The notes below the pieces were generated by a model. It had not been told where the DNA came from. It made no database searches and saw nothing but the letters and a program-made list of their open reading frames with translations. Below are positions 8,359 through 16,510 of a stretch of DNA of 64,000 nucleotides, piece by piece (the first letter of the stretch is position 1; every line of letters begins with the position of its first letter). The position numbers and the translations under genes are program-made. This DNA comes from Zymobacter sp047495495. GTDB taxonomy: Bacteria; Pseudomonadota; Gammaproteobacteria; Pseudomonadales; Halomonadaceae. The DNA lies in assembly GCF_047495495.1 (NCBI RefSeq), contig NZ_CP179930.1, forward strand, positions 2,480,001 to 2,544,000. The letters are read 5' to 3'.

Positions 8359-9018
8359 ATGATGGATGATCTGTTCGAAGATCAGACGCCTTGGTTGCCG
8401 GAACGCCAGGCACTGGGGCCGGGATCGGTGCTGCTACGCCAGCAACTGAACGCTCAGGCCGACCAGTTGATGCGTGAGATCACGGCGCTGACCGCAGAAT
8501 ATCCACTTCAGCACATGGTGACACGCGGCGGCCACGCCATGTCCGTCGCCACGGCAAGCTGCGGGCACTATGGTTGGGTCAGCGATGCGGTACACGGCTA
8601 TCGCTATGCCACCACCGATCCGGCGACAGGTTTGCCATGGTCGCCTATCCCCGCTCATTGGCTGACGTTGGCTCGCGCCCTTGCCGAGGAAGCGGGCTAC
8701 CCCGGGTTCATTCCCGATTCGGCGCTGATCAACCGCTATGCCGCAGGTGCACGCATGGGCCTGCACCAAGATCGCGATGAAGCCACTCTCGATTGGCCAA
8801 TCGTCTCGCTGTCGCTGGGCTTGCCTGCCCGCTTCATGTTCGGCGGCCCGACGCGGCAGTCGCCCGTCGTCGATGTACCGCTGCTACACGGTGATGTAGT
8901 GGTATGGGGCGGCACTGACCGACTACGCTTTCATGGCATACGGCCATTGAAGGACGGTCATCATTCGCTGACGGGACCTTATCGCTATAACCTGACCTTC
9001 CGCCGCGTACAGCCCTGA
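8359..9018 (+). CDS. alkB: Alkylated DNA repair dioxygenase AlkB
   Basis: AlkB is an Fe(II)/2-oxoglutarate dioxygenase that removes methyl groups from 1-methyladenine and 3-methylcytosine. Starting at the ATG pair 8359/8362, preceded by AAGGAG six bases upstream, the protein is 218-219 residues, like E. coli AlkB (216). Shared features are DLFEDQTPW at the start, MVTRGGHAMSVA, INRYAAGARMGLHQDRDE with the iron ligands His and Asp, HGDVVVWGG, the second His in FHGIRPLK, and YRYNLTFR with the 2-oxoglutarate-binding arginines. It is divergent from nrdR; no Ada partner is adjacent. No alkylation-response box was recognised upstream. Confidence 0.95.
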   Translation: MMDDLFEDQTPWLPERQALGPGSVLLRQQLNAQADQLMREITALTAEYPLQHMVTRGGHAMSVATASCGHYGWVSDAVHGYRYATTDPATGLPWSPIPAHWLTLARALAEEAGYPGFIPDSALINRYAAGARMGLHQDRDEATLDWPIVSLSLGLPARFMFGGPTRQSPVVDVPLLHGDVVVWGGTDRLRFHGIRPLKDGHHSLTGPYRYNLTFRRVQP

Positions 9019-9111
9019 CTTCGATCTGGCTTCAATATAGCCTACAATATCACTCAAGTAACAACACAGACTGCGCCTCGTCAGGCGTGCGCACTGTTCG
9101 AGGAGAACGAT

Positions 9112-9372
9112 ATGGACATTATTTCCTGGCTGGCAACCGGCATGATCGTCGGTCTGATCATGGGGGCGATCACCCCTAGAGCACTCAACGTCGGTTTTCT
9201 GGGCAGCATGGGCATGGGGGCACTGGGCGCGGTAGTACTGTGCTTTCTGGCCTCTATCGTGGGCCTGTTCCCCGAGCAGCAGTTCAGCTGGATGGGCGTC
9301 TTGATCGCCGTGATCGGTGCCGTCGGTGGTCACATCGTCATGATGCTGTTCCGCAAGCTGTCAAAGGTCTAG
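9112..9372 (+). CDS. GlsB/YeaQ/YmgE family small membrane protein
   Basis: This 86-residue protein consists of three hydrophobic helices with glycine-rich turns (WLATGMIVGLIMGAITP, GFLGSMGMGALGAVVLCFL, WMGVLIAVIGAVGGHIVMM). This is the transglycosylase-associated/GlsB family, which is linked to envelope or general stress responses in several bacteria but has no proven activity. GAGGAG lies about 6 bases before the ATG. A strong hairpin terminator follows. It stands alone between alkB and the convergent rsmC. Confidence 0.85.
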   Translation: MDIISWLATGMIVGLIMGAITPRALNVGFLGSMGMGALGAVVLCFLASIVGLFPEQQFSWMGVLIAVIGAVGGHIVMMLFRKLSKV

Positions 9373-9388
9373 AACGGCCCCCGAACGC

Positions 9389-9425
9389 CAGCGCCCCGCC
9401 TCGGTAACCCGAGCGCGGGGCGCTG
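9389..9425. terminator. Terminator between convergent genes
   Basis: CAGCGCCCCGC and GCGGGGCGCTG form an 11-bp GC-rich stem, extended inward by CTCGG/CCGAG around a 4-base loop with one bulged C. It lies between the YeaQ-like gene and rsmC, which converge, and could serve both. The U-tract is weak on either strand. Confidence 0.7.
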
Positions 9426-9455
9426 TTGCATACGGCAGGGACTCACCGAGAGCGG

Positions 9456-10457
9456 CTAGCGAGCAAACCGGTGCGGCAGCGCCGCACGATAGACGCGGAA
9501 ACGACCATTGCCGGTCACGTCTTCCACTTGCGAGAACTGATCTTCCAGTGCGCTTCTATAAGGCAGGAAGCTGTTCGCCACGATGAACACGACCCCATGG
9601 CGGTACAGGTGATCCGGTGCTTGATCGAACAGCGTCAACGCTGGGCCGATATCGACATCGCGCGCCTGATGGAACGGCGGGTTGCTGATAAGGGTGTCGA
9701 AACGCCCTTCAACACTGCCCAGCATGTCGCTGCCCAGTACCGTTGCCGTCACACCGTTGAGCGCCAGCGTACGACGCGTGGCTTCCAGCGCGAAATGACT
9801 GACGTCGACTGCGGTGACCTCCAGCCCTTTTTTCGCCAGCACGGCACTGATGATGCCGCCACCACAGCCTACATCCAGCACACTGCCACGCAGCTTATCG
9901 GGCAGCGCCCCCAGCAGCATGGCCGTCCCTTCATCCAGTTTGCCGTGCCCGAAGACACCGGGGTGCGATGCCAACGGCATGCCCAGTGCCTCGAACTGCA
10001 TCCAGCCATCGTCCTGTTGAGGACGTGCCACGACGCGAGTAGCAAAAAGTGCGCAACGGCGAGCGTTGTCTTCCTTCGCCGCCATCATGTCCATCGCCTG
10101 CAGCAGCTTGCTGACACGCTTGATGCCCCCTTGCTGCTCGCCCACCAGCGCGAGCCGGTGACCGTCGGGCAGTACCGCACACAGCGTATCCAGCCACCAC
10201 TGCCCCAGCGCCACACTCTTGGGCCAGAACAGCAACACACCTGCGTAATCGGCGATATCCGCCGGTACGTCCAGGCCTTCGTGAACGCGCACCCCCAGCT
10301 GGCGATAACGTTCGGCATGACCAACGTCGGTGGTCCAAATGGCAACGCCACTACCCGCCAGCGCCGGTTCAAAGGGGGGATCTATCCAGAGGTGATCGGC
10401 GCACGCCAGTGTGTCATGGCGTCCCAACAGCTGACACATCGGGGATGAAAAGCTCAT
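9456..10457 (-). CDS. rsmC: 16S rRNA (guanine(1207)-N(2))-methyltransferase RsmC
   Basis: RsmC methylates G1207 of 16S rRNA in the 30S subunit using SAM. The 333-residue protein has the degenerate N-terminal methyltransferase-like half typical of RsmC (WTTDVGHAERY, VLLFWPKSVALGQWWLD). The active C-terminal half has a SAM-binding VLDVGCGGGIISAVLA at about residue 198 and the catalytic motif NPPFH near 265. The open frame runs up to 10688, but the ATG at 10457 has AAGGA about 7 bases upstream and gives the normal family length, so I chose it. The upstream extension would run into the cmoM coding region. Confidence 0.95.
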   Translation of the reverse strand: MSFSSPMCQLLGRHDTLACADHLWIDPPFEPALAGSGVAIWTTDVGHAERYRQLGVRVHEGLDVPADIADYAGVLLFWPKSVALGQWWLDTLCAVLPDGHRLALVGEQQGGIKRVSKLLQAMDMMAAKEDNARRCALFATRVVARPQQDDGWMQFEALGMPLASHPGVFGHGKLDEGTAMLLGALPDKLRGSVLDVGCGGGIISAVLAKKGLEVTAVDVSHFALEATRRTLALNGVTATVLGSDMLGSVEGRFDTLISNPPFHQARDVDIGPALTLFDQAPDHLYRHGVVFIVANSFLPYRSALEDQFSQVEDVTGNGRFRVYRAALPHRFAR

Positions 10458-10548
10458 CACGGTATCCTTGCATAAATATGAGAAGTGGCCGTTGCATTCA
10501 CTAAAGCACGGTCTTGATGACAGCGCGATGACGCTCGGCCATGAACGT

Positions 10549-11319
10549 TCAGGACGCAGGGCGCCGCACGATATAGTGAAGATAGCGTCCCAGCCGCCAG
10601 AACGGCTCGACGCGGGCATAGCGGCGCTCAAGATCGAAAAGCTGCTCAAGGGTCTGCTCGTCAGGATGACGTTCGCGTAGATAGTCATGGAACACGCGGA
10701 TGCCGGTCACGCTGACGACCTCTAAACCTTCCGCCGCCAACGCCTCGACGATGCGATCATGACTCAGCGGGGAAATCGGGGTCAGACGTTGGCGAGTACC
10801 TCGCCCTGCCAGCTCGCCCTTCTGGACGCGCGCCAGATTGCCCTTCACCACGTTCGACATGATCAGTCCGTCGCGGTTATAAGCCATCAGCGACAGATAG
10901 CCCCCAGGGGCCAGTAGCTGCCCCAGTATCGGGAACGCTGCATAAGGGTCAGCCATCCACTCCAGCACGGCGTGGCAGAAGATGCGCGGCCACGGCCCAC
11001 CCACGGTAGCGAACGCATGCTGCAGGTCGCACTGATAGGCCGCCTGTTCGCGCCCAGCCAAACGCTGCCGCGCCCGTTCAAGCATTTCGACAGAGGGCTC
11101 GATCATCGTGACCGGATACCCCTCATCGACCGCCCATTCCGCCATATGTCCCAGCCCTGCGCCGATATCCAGCAGCGGTGCACGTGCCTGCGGCCACTCG
11201 TCACTGAGCCCTTCCTGCAACAGCGACAGCCGAAGCTGCCCGCGCGATGCGCCGTACATGCTGCGTTCAAACTTGTCGGCCATGCCATCGAAATGGCGGT
11301 CGTGGCGGTGAAGCGTCAT
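10549..11319 (-). CDS. cmoM: tRNA 5-carboxymethoxyuridine methyltransferase CmoM
   Basis: CmoM (formerly SmtA) methylates 5-carboxymethoxyuridine at tRNA wobble position 34. The 256-residue protein aligns along its length with E. coli CmoM: MADKFERSMYGASRGQLR at the start, the SAM motif LLDIGAGLGHMA, HAVLEWMADP, GGYLSLMAYNRDGLIM and GIRVFHDYLRERH. It is read in the same direction as rsmC, with about 90 bp between them, and its promoter region backs onto that of the divergent tRNA-Arg gene. Confidence 0.93.
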   Translation of the reverse strand: MTLHRHDRHFDGMADKFERSMYGASRGQLRLSLLQEGLSDEWPQARAPLLDIGAGLGHMAEWAVDEGYPVTMIEPSVEMLERARQRLAGREQAAYQCDLQHAFATVGGPWPRIFCHAVLEWMADPYAAFPILGQLLAPGGYLSLMAYNRDGLIMSNVVKGNLARVQKGELAGRGTRQRLTPISPLSHDRIVEALAAEGLEVVSVTGIRVFHDYLRERHPDEQTLEQLFDLERRYARVEPFWRLGRYLHYIVRRPAS

Positions 11320-11404
11320 GGCGGTCTGCCTGATAGGGAATGGAGGGAAGACGTATCAAAGGGCGAGATTCTAGCGGTTGCGCCGCGCACGCACCAGCCA
11401 CCCC

Positions 11405-11434
11405 TTTACCCTCCTCCCCTGAAATGCCTATAAT
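11405..11434 (+). promoter_or_regulatory. Promoter of tRNA-Arg
   Basis: TTTACC (11405-11410) and a perfect TATAAT (11429-11434) are 18 bases apart, and the tRNA starts 17 bases after the -10 box. A short GC-rich stretch follows the -10, as in stringently controlled stable-RNA promoters. Confidence 0.75.
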
Positions 11435-11451
11435 GCGTGGCTCGATTACAC

Positions 11452-11528
<77 letters not shown>

Positions 11529-11889
11529 GCCTCTTTCCCCGCCTCTCGCTTTTACTTTTCACGCGTCGCCCCACCTTGCACAGCACTGCTCACCAGGCAC
11601 CCCGGCATTCGGTGGCACCCACTTGAGCCCAAAGATGCGGCTCATCTTCAACGCTTCCTTATATCGCCTTTACTTATATCGTTGCTCGCTTTTCATTCCG
11701 TCGTCCACACACCCAGTGTTCGTCTCGATTTCACTGAGCACAGCTCCCTCTCGGCATACGCCATATGCTTGAGTATTTCAGTTCTTCATTGCAAAATGAA
11801 TGAACGATCATTCATGCCTTAAATGTACTCCACTATGCGGTGGAGATGGAATCGCTCTCGGCGTTCGTGTCACTGTTCGGAGAAATACG
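11529..11889 (+). other. Intergenic region tRNA-Arg to MDR gene
   Basis: About 360 bases without a credible gene. It holds a TetR-type palindrome and a candidate promoter in its last 120 bases (listed separately). An open frame through 11517-11822 has no family features and starts inside the tRNA. Confidence 0.6.
11769..11815 (+). promoter_or_regulatory. Candidate promoter and TetR-type operator of the MDR gene
   Basis: TTGAGT (11769-11774) and CAAAAT (11792-11797) are 17 bases apart and can serve as -35 and -10. Overlapping the -10, ATGAATGA-ACGA-TCATTCAT (11796-11815) is a perfect 8-bp inverted repeat with a GAACGATC core, the form of many TetR-family operators. Binding there would block initiation. 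No tetR gene is adjacent, so the regulator would be elsewhere. The palindrome is seen; the regulator is inferred. Confidence 0.5.
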
Positions 11890-12870
11890 ATGAAAGCGCT
11901 TGTAGCAACAACGCTTGGCCCCTCACCTGTGCTCGATATCGAAGAGCGCCCCATTCCTCAGGCGAAAAAAGGCTATACGCTGGTACGCATGTTCGCTGCA
12001 ACGGTGAATCCGCTATCGCACCAGATCAGAACGGGCATGCTGCCGATATCCACACCGCCCATCGTGCTGAGCAATGACGGATCGGGCATCGTGGCCAAGA
12101 GCGATCGGTTCGCTGAAGGAACGAAGGTCGCCATCTACGGTGGCGGACAGCTGGGCATCACTGAAGATGGCCTTCAACAACAATGGGTACTGGTTGAAGA
12201 TAAGCGACTGATCGAACTTCCGCCCGACTACAGTCTAGAGTTGGCAGCAGCATTGCCTATCAACTATGTCACCGCCTATCAGGCCATGGCACGAGTCGGC
12301 AACGTGCAGAAGGGCAATACGGTTGCCATTACAGGAGCAACCGGGTCCGTCGGCCACGCCCTGATTCAGATAGCGAAGGCCCTAGGAGCAAAGCCCATCG
12401 CCATCGTGTCCTCCACGGTCAAAGCCGAGCACGCCCGCAATGCTGGTGCAGCGCACGTCGTCGATCTTTCCTTGCAGGATCTGAAACAGGCCGTATTGGA
12501 CGCTACTGATGGTCAAGGGGCTGACATTGCGTTCGATCAGGTTGGCGGTGATCTGCTGGGCTCGCTGATGGGGGTTGTTCGCCCACGCGGCACAGTCGTC
12601 AGCATTGGCTTCGTTGCCGGCGTGGAAGGAAAGATCGACCTTCCTGACGTGGTCATCCAAGAAAAAAGGCTGCTTGGCTATGACGCTTGGATGGAAACCG
12701 ATGCGACGGTAGCGACGGCCTTGAATGTAATCCGGACACTGGCCGGCTGCGGTCAGATAGAGCCTTGCATCGACAGCCTTTATCCTCTTGAACAGTTCGA
12801 TGAGGCCTACAAAAGGCTGACATCACGTCAAGCCAAAGGCACCATTCTGCTCAAGCTTGATGACGTCTGA
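11890..12870 (+). CDS. MDR-family (quinone oxidoreductase-like) NADPH-dependent dehydrogenase
   Basis: This 326-residue protein has the GroES-like N-terminal domain of medium-chain dehydrogenases (NPLSHQIRTGM, SNDGSGIV) and a Rossmann domain with GATGSVGHALIQIAKALGA at about residue 150. The zinc-ligand cysteines are absent, so it belongs to the quinone-reductase/enoyl-reductase branch. The substrate cannot be told; members reduce quinones or reactive enones with NADPH. The ATG at 11890 has GGAG upstream; the open frame extends to 11800, but that part crosses the operator. Its single-gene unit and TetR-like operator suggest induction by an electrophile or other small molecule. Confidence 0.85.
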   Translation: MKALVATTLGPSPVLDIEERPIPQAKKGYTLVRMFAATVNPLSHQIRTGMLPISTPPIVLSNDGSGIVAKSDRFAEGTKVAIYGGGQLGITEDGLQQQWVLVEDKRLIELPPDYSLELAAALPINYVTAYQAMARVGNVQKGNTVAITGATGSVGHALIQIAKALGAKPIAIVSSTVKAEHARNAGAAHVVDLSLQDLKQAVLDATDGQGADIAFDQVGGDLLGSLMGVVRPRGTVVSIGFVAGVEGKIDLPDVVIQEKRLLGYDAWMETDATVATALNVIRTLAGCGQIEPCIDSLYPLEQFDEAYKRLTSRQAKGTILLKLDDV

Positions 12871-12913
12871 GCAAGCATGTTGCACCGATCGTGAGGACCG
12901 TGATCTCAGATAA

Positions 12914-12945
12914 AGACTAAAGGCACAGCACTGTGCCTTTAGTCT
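12914..12945. terminator. Terminator between MDR gene and panB
   Basis: AGACTAAAGGCACAG and CTGTGCCTTTAGTCT form a perfect 15-bp inverted repeat around two bases. It lies between convergent genes. On the minus strand TTTATCT follows, so it probably ends panB transcription as well as the MDR message. Confidence 0.75.
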
Positions 12946-13029
12946 CCGTGACACCATTCATTTCTGCGTTATCACTTCCGCCAAGATCAAGGAAACGCGC
13001 TCAGCCAAGGCATCCTGTCATCACATACC

Positions 13030-13821
13030 TTACCGATAGCAGTGTTCGCTTGCGGGGAAGGTGTTCTGCTTGACCGCTTCGACATAACGGGCAAAGGCCG
13101 AGGCAATATCAGGCGCGCCGTCCATGAAGTCGCGGACAAACTTGGGCACATGCCCAGTCATCGACACGCCCAGCATGTCATGCATCACCAGCACCTGACC
13201 ATCCGTTGCTGGGCCAGCACCGATCCCGATAACCGGCACACCGACCGCGGCCGTGATCGCTTCGCCCAGCGGTGCCGGTACACCTTCGACCAGCACCATC
13301 GCCGCTCCTGCCGCTTCAAGCTGACGTGCCGTCTCTACCAGCTGCTGTGCCTGTTCAACCGAGCGTCCCTGCACCTTGAAGCCCCCCATGACGTTGATGA
13401 ACTGCGGCGTCAGTCCAATATGCGCGCATACCGGTACCCCGTTTCGCGCCAGTTCGGTGATCATTCCGCACAGAGACGCATCGCCTTCCAGCTTGACCAT
13501 ATGGGCTCCGGCCTGCATCACTTGGGCGGCACTGCGCAGGGCCTGCTCCCGCGAGCTGTAGCTCATAAACGGCAGGTCGGTGACGATGAAGCTGCCGCGG
13601 TTACCCCGTTTCACACTGGCGGTGTGGTAGGCCATATCATCGACGGTGACGGGCAGCGTGCTGTCATGCCCTTGCAGCACCATGCCCAGTGTGTCGCCGA
13701 TCAGCAGCATGTCGACTCCCGCTTGGCTGGCAACGGCAGCAAACGTGGCATCGTAACAGGTCAACATGGCGATCTTTTCGCCTTGGCGCTTCATCTCATT
13801 CAGCGTGGATAACGTTGTCAT
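13030..13821 (-). CDS. panB: 3-methyl-2-oxobutanoate hydroxymethyltransferase PanB
   Basis: PanB adds a hydroxymethyl group from methylene-tetrahydrofolate to ketoisovalerate, the first step of pantothenate synthesis. The 263-residue protein shows the metal-binding LLIGDTLGMVLQGHDSTLPVT (given in part), VKLEGD, AHIGLTPQ, VEGVP with the catalytic Glu, and VIGIGAGPATDGQVLVMHDMLG. Its length is normal for the family. panC, its usual downstream partner, is not present here, so the pantothenate genes are split in this genome. Confidence 0.97.
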   Translation of the reverse strand: MTTLSTLNEMKRQGEKIAMLTCYDATFAAVASQAGVDMLLIGDTLGMVLQGHDSTLPVTVDDMAYHTASVKRGNRGSFIVTDLPFMSYSSREQALRSAAQVMQAGAHMVKLEGDASLCGMITELARNGVPVCAHIGLTPQFINVMGGFKVQGRSVEQAQQLVETARQLEAAGAAMVLVEGVPAPLGEAITAAVGVPVIGIGAGPATDGQVLVMHDMLGVSMTGHVPKFVRDFMDGAPDIASAFARYVEAVKQNTFPASEHCYR

Positions 13822-13834
13822 ATTCTCGTCTCGA

Positions 13835-14452
13835 TTAGAGGAAGAGGTCGATCAGCAACAGTGTCCCTATCGCCATCATCGCGATACCAGAGCACTGGCT
13901 CACACGCCGAGCGGCCTGAGGCCGTGCCGACAGCAGCGACTGCGCGCCGACGCCCACTAGCATATACACCACGATGGCACTGCCAATCGACAGCATTCCC
14001 AGCACGACCATTTGCAGTGCTGCCGGCCATGCCAGCGCAGAGTCGACAAATTTAGGCAGTAAGGCCAGATACAGCAGGAAAACCTTGGGATTCAATCCGC
14101 TCACAGCGATACCGTTGAGCAGCCAGTGCCCCGAATGCTGCGCCGTGGCACCGTCATCGGCCTTGGGAACGCTCGGGTGGCGCAGGGTCATGATACCGAT
14201 CCAGAGCAGATAGAGCGCGCCGAGACAGGTTAGTGCCAGCTGGGCCAAGGGATAGCGCGCCAGCAGCACACCGATGCCGGCCGCCACAAGCAGCACGGCC
14301 AGCAGGTGCCCCAGCAGCAACCCCGCGACCGCTGGCGCGACGTGACGACGCCCCTTGAGCCCCGCCGCGATGGCATAGGCCCAGTCAACGCCGGGGGTAA
14401 TGACGAACAGGATGGATACCGTCCAGAATGCTGCCAATTGCTGTGCGTTCAT
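13835..14452 (-). CDS. LysE/RhtB family amino-acid exporter
   Basis: This 205-residue membrane protein has about six hydrophobic segments, starting MNAQQLAAFWTVSILFVITPGVDWAYAI (cited in part). The TPGVD/TPGPD signature near residue 20 and the GLNPKVFLLYLALLP segment near residue 120 identify the LysE/RhtB exporter family. The frame is open up to 14647, but the ATG at 14452 begins exactly at the family N-terminus. The gene is divergent from an Lrp-type regulator 195 bp away, so export of an amino acid under Lrp-type control is likely. The substrate is unknown. It lies 13 bp upstream of panB on the same strand, so the two may be cotranscribed. Confidence 0.9.
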   Translation of the reverse strand: MNAQQLAAFWTVSILFVITPGVDWAYAIAAGLKGRRHVAPAVAGLLLGHLLAVLLVAAGIGVLLARYPLAQLALTCLGALYLLWIGIMTLRHPSVPKADDGATAQHSGHWLLNGIAVSGLNPKVFLLYLALLPKFVDSALAWPAALQMVVLGMLSIGSAIVVYMLVGVGAQSLLSARPQAARRVSQCSGIAMMAIGTLLLIDLFL

Positions 14453-14647
14453 AACTGCGCAGGCCCTGTTAGTGATAGCAAAGACTGCCAGCACATCAGC
14501 GCGACATCGAGGCCGATGCCCGATAAAATCCGTCTTTTGGCAGATAGTGCTTCGCTGGCAGCGTAGGGAGTAAGAATATCGCTGCATCACCAGAAAGTGC
14601 TTCCAATGCGCGGGACACACACGGGCTATCGAGGGAAATTTTTCCAA

Positions 14648-15106
14648 ATGGACAGAATGGATTACCGCATCCTGACCGAACTGCAGCAGGATGGTCGCCT
14701 ATCGCTGACAGAGCTGGCCGAACGCGTAGGGCTGAGCACCTCGCCCTGCCACCGCCGCGTGCGAGCGCTGGAGAAGGCCGGTGTAATCACGGGCTATCGC
14801 GCCCAGATAGATGCCAGTCAGCTAGGGTACGAGTTTGCGGCGATCGTGTTCGTCACCATGCGCGAAGGCGATCATCAGGCCGTCACGCGCTTCGAGCAGG
14901 CCGTAGCGGACATTCCTCACGTGCTTTCGGCACAGCGCCTGTTTGGCGATCCCGACTACATGCTGCATGTCGTGACGCGTGACCTTCCCGCCTTCCAAAA
15001 GCTCTATGATGAACGCCTGTCGGCTATGCCTGGGGTGCATCGACTGACCTCAACGCTGGTCATGAAGACGCTCGTGCCGGAGCGAGGGCTGCCCCTGCCC
15101 TCCTAA
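14648..15106 (+). CDS. Lrp/AsnC family transcriptional regulator
   Basis: This 152-residue protein starts MDRMDYRILTELQQDGRLS and has the winged-helix DNA-binding domain (LTELAERVGLSTSPCHRRVRALE). A RAM ligand-binding domain follows (about residues 70-140, with AQRLFGDPDYMLHV and the MPGVHRLTSTLVMKT end). The SPCHRRV helix is typical of the subgroup that sits next to LysE exporters. Its divergent orientation from the LysE gene makes that gene its probable target, with an amino acid as effector. An upstream ATG at 14597 is in frame but outside the family domain. Confidence 0.93.
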   Translation: MDRMDYRILTELQQDGRLSLTELAERVGLSTSPCHRRVRALEKAGVITGYRAQIDASQLGYEFAAIVFVTMREGDHQAVTRFEQAVADIPHVLSAQRLFGDPDYMLHVVTRDLPAFQKLYDERLSAMPGVHRLTSTLVMKTLVPERGLPLPS

Positions 15107-15432
15107 CGGCTGAGATGCCGACAGAACGTCGGCATTGAGACTACAAAAGTAAACACCGGACCCGCCTATTTCTGCACGCAGCGTCTCTTGCACTATTCTT
15201 TCACCAACACCCGACCTCCCGCGTCTGTTGAACCGCTCCCGAGGGTACGGCTTCGCTGCGGCTTGCCTATAGCTGCAAAGTCCCCAAAGGAAGGGTTGCG
15301 GTGAGCGCCCGTCTTTCCGATGCTTGGACTCAAGGAATGAAACACGCTCATGGATGAGCCTCTGTATTCCGCCGCAGCATGACATCGTTTCCACAGGCTG
15401 CTGCACACCATGTCCACCATCAGGAGGACACA
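15107..15432 (+). other. Intergenic region lrp-like gene to SDR gene
   Basis: About 325 bases. A hairpin ATGCCGAC/GTCGGCAT (15115-15135, 8-bp stem, 5-base loop) follows the regulator and may end its transcript, although no U-tract follows. Nothing else was recognised. Confidence 0.5.
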
Positions 15433-16296
15433 ATGGTTCATAAGACAGAGATCCACGCGCAATCCCAATCGCTTCCGGGTCAGGAAGCCTTGATGACTCC
15501 CCCCGCCATCTTCATTCGCAACGACTACCTTGGCAGCCGCAAGCTGCAGGATAAAGTGGCCTTGATCAGTGGTGCCGACAGTGGCATCGGCCGATCGGTC
15601 GCACTGCATTTCGCTCGCGAGGGCGCCGACATCGTTGCGCTGTACCTTAACGAACATGACGATGCACGAGAGACACGCCGTCTGGTCGAAGCCGAAGGGC
15701 GTCGTTGCCTGCTGATCGACGGTGATCTGGGCGACCCCGAGTTCTGCCGCGACGCCGTAGCAAAGACCATCGCCAACTTCGGCAAGCTCAACGTGCTTGT
15801 TAACAATGCGGGAACCCAACGGGTACAGAAATGTCTGACGGACATCTCCGATGAACAGTGGCGGACGACATTCCGTACCAACATCGACAGCATGTTCTAC
15901 CTGACTAAGGCCGCGCTGCCCTATCTCAAGGAAGACGACGCCATCATCAACACGGCGTCCATCAACGCCTATGTCGGTCCTGCACTGCTGTTGGACTATA
16001 GTGCTACCAAGGGTGCCATCATCAGCTTCACACGATCGCTGTCCAATCAGGTGGTCGGCAAAGGCATCCGCGTCAACGCGGTAGCGCCGGGACCAGTATG
16101 GACACCGCTGCAGCCGGCCACGCTGGGGGCCTATGATCCCCAGCTGCTGGAAGACTTCGGTAGCGACACCCCGATGGGACGCGCGGCACAGCCGTGGGAA
16201 ATCGGGCCCTGCTACGTCTTTTTGGCGTCGCTGGACGCGTCGTTCATCAGCGGTCAGACGCTACACCCCAACGGGGGGACCGTCATCAACGGCTGA
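15433..16296 (+). CDS. SDR family oxidoreductase (YghA-like)
   Basis: This 287-residue NAD(P)-dependent short-chain dehydrogenase has the cofactor motif GADSGIGRSVALHFAREGAD (about residue 52), NNAG, a catalytic Ser in the NTASINAYVG segment and the YSATKGAI Tyr-x-x-x-Lys pair. The extended N-terminus before the Rossmann fold (PPAIFIRNDYLGSRKLQDK) is characteristic of the YghA/YdaD-like group, often tied to stress or aldehyde reduction. The end VAPGPVWTPLQPATLG is also shared. AGGAGG lies 5 bases before the ATG. The substrate is unknown. Confidence 0.9.
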   Translation: MVHKTEIHAQSQSLPGQEALMTPPAIFIRNDYLGSRKLQDKVALISGADSGIGRSVALHFAREGADIVALYLNEHDDARETRRLVEAEGRRCLLIDGDLGDPEFCRDAVAKTIANFGKLNVLVNNAGTQRVQKCLTDISDEQWRTTFRTNIDSMFYLTKAALPYLKEDDAIINTASINAYVGPALLLDYSATKGAIISFTRSLSNQVVGKGIRVNAVAPGPVWTPLQPATLGAYDPQLLEDFGSDTPMGRAAQPWEIGPCYVFLASLDASFISGQTLHPNGGTVING

Positions 16297-16327
16297 CACG
16301 CCGCCTACGGCGCAAACGATCAGAGGC

Positions 16328-16345
16328 CGGGGCAGGAAGGCCCCG
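16328..16345 (+). other. Hairpin after SDR gene
   Basis: CGGGGC and GCCCCG can pair across a 6-base loop in the gap between the SDR and AGE genes. No U-tract is present, so it is a weak terminator or processing candidate. Confidence 0.3.
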
Positions 16346-16510
16346 ACAGTCTCCTCGGCAGGTGAAAGGCCACGGACGGTCTTCCACCTGCCGCTCTCGT
16401 TTAGGGATACGGCTACCGTCGAGACAGTGAGGCGCAGGAGCGAGATTCCCGCGTCATTCATTCCACTCAGCGCATAGCGCATTGCGGTCTTTGCCTAGGA
16501 GAGCGCACTC

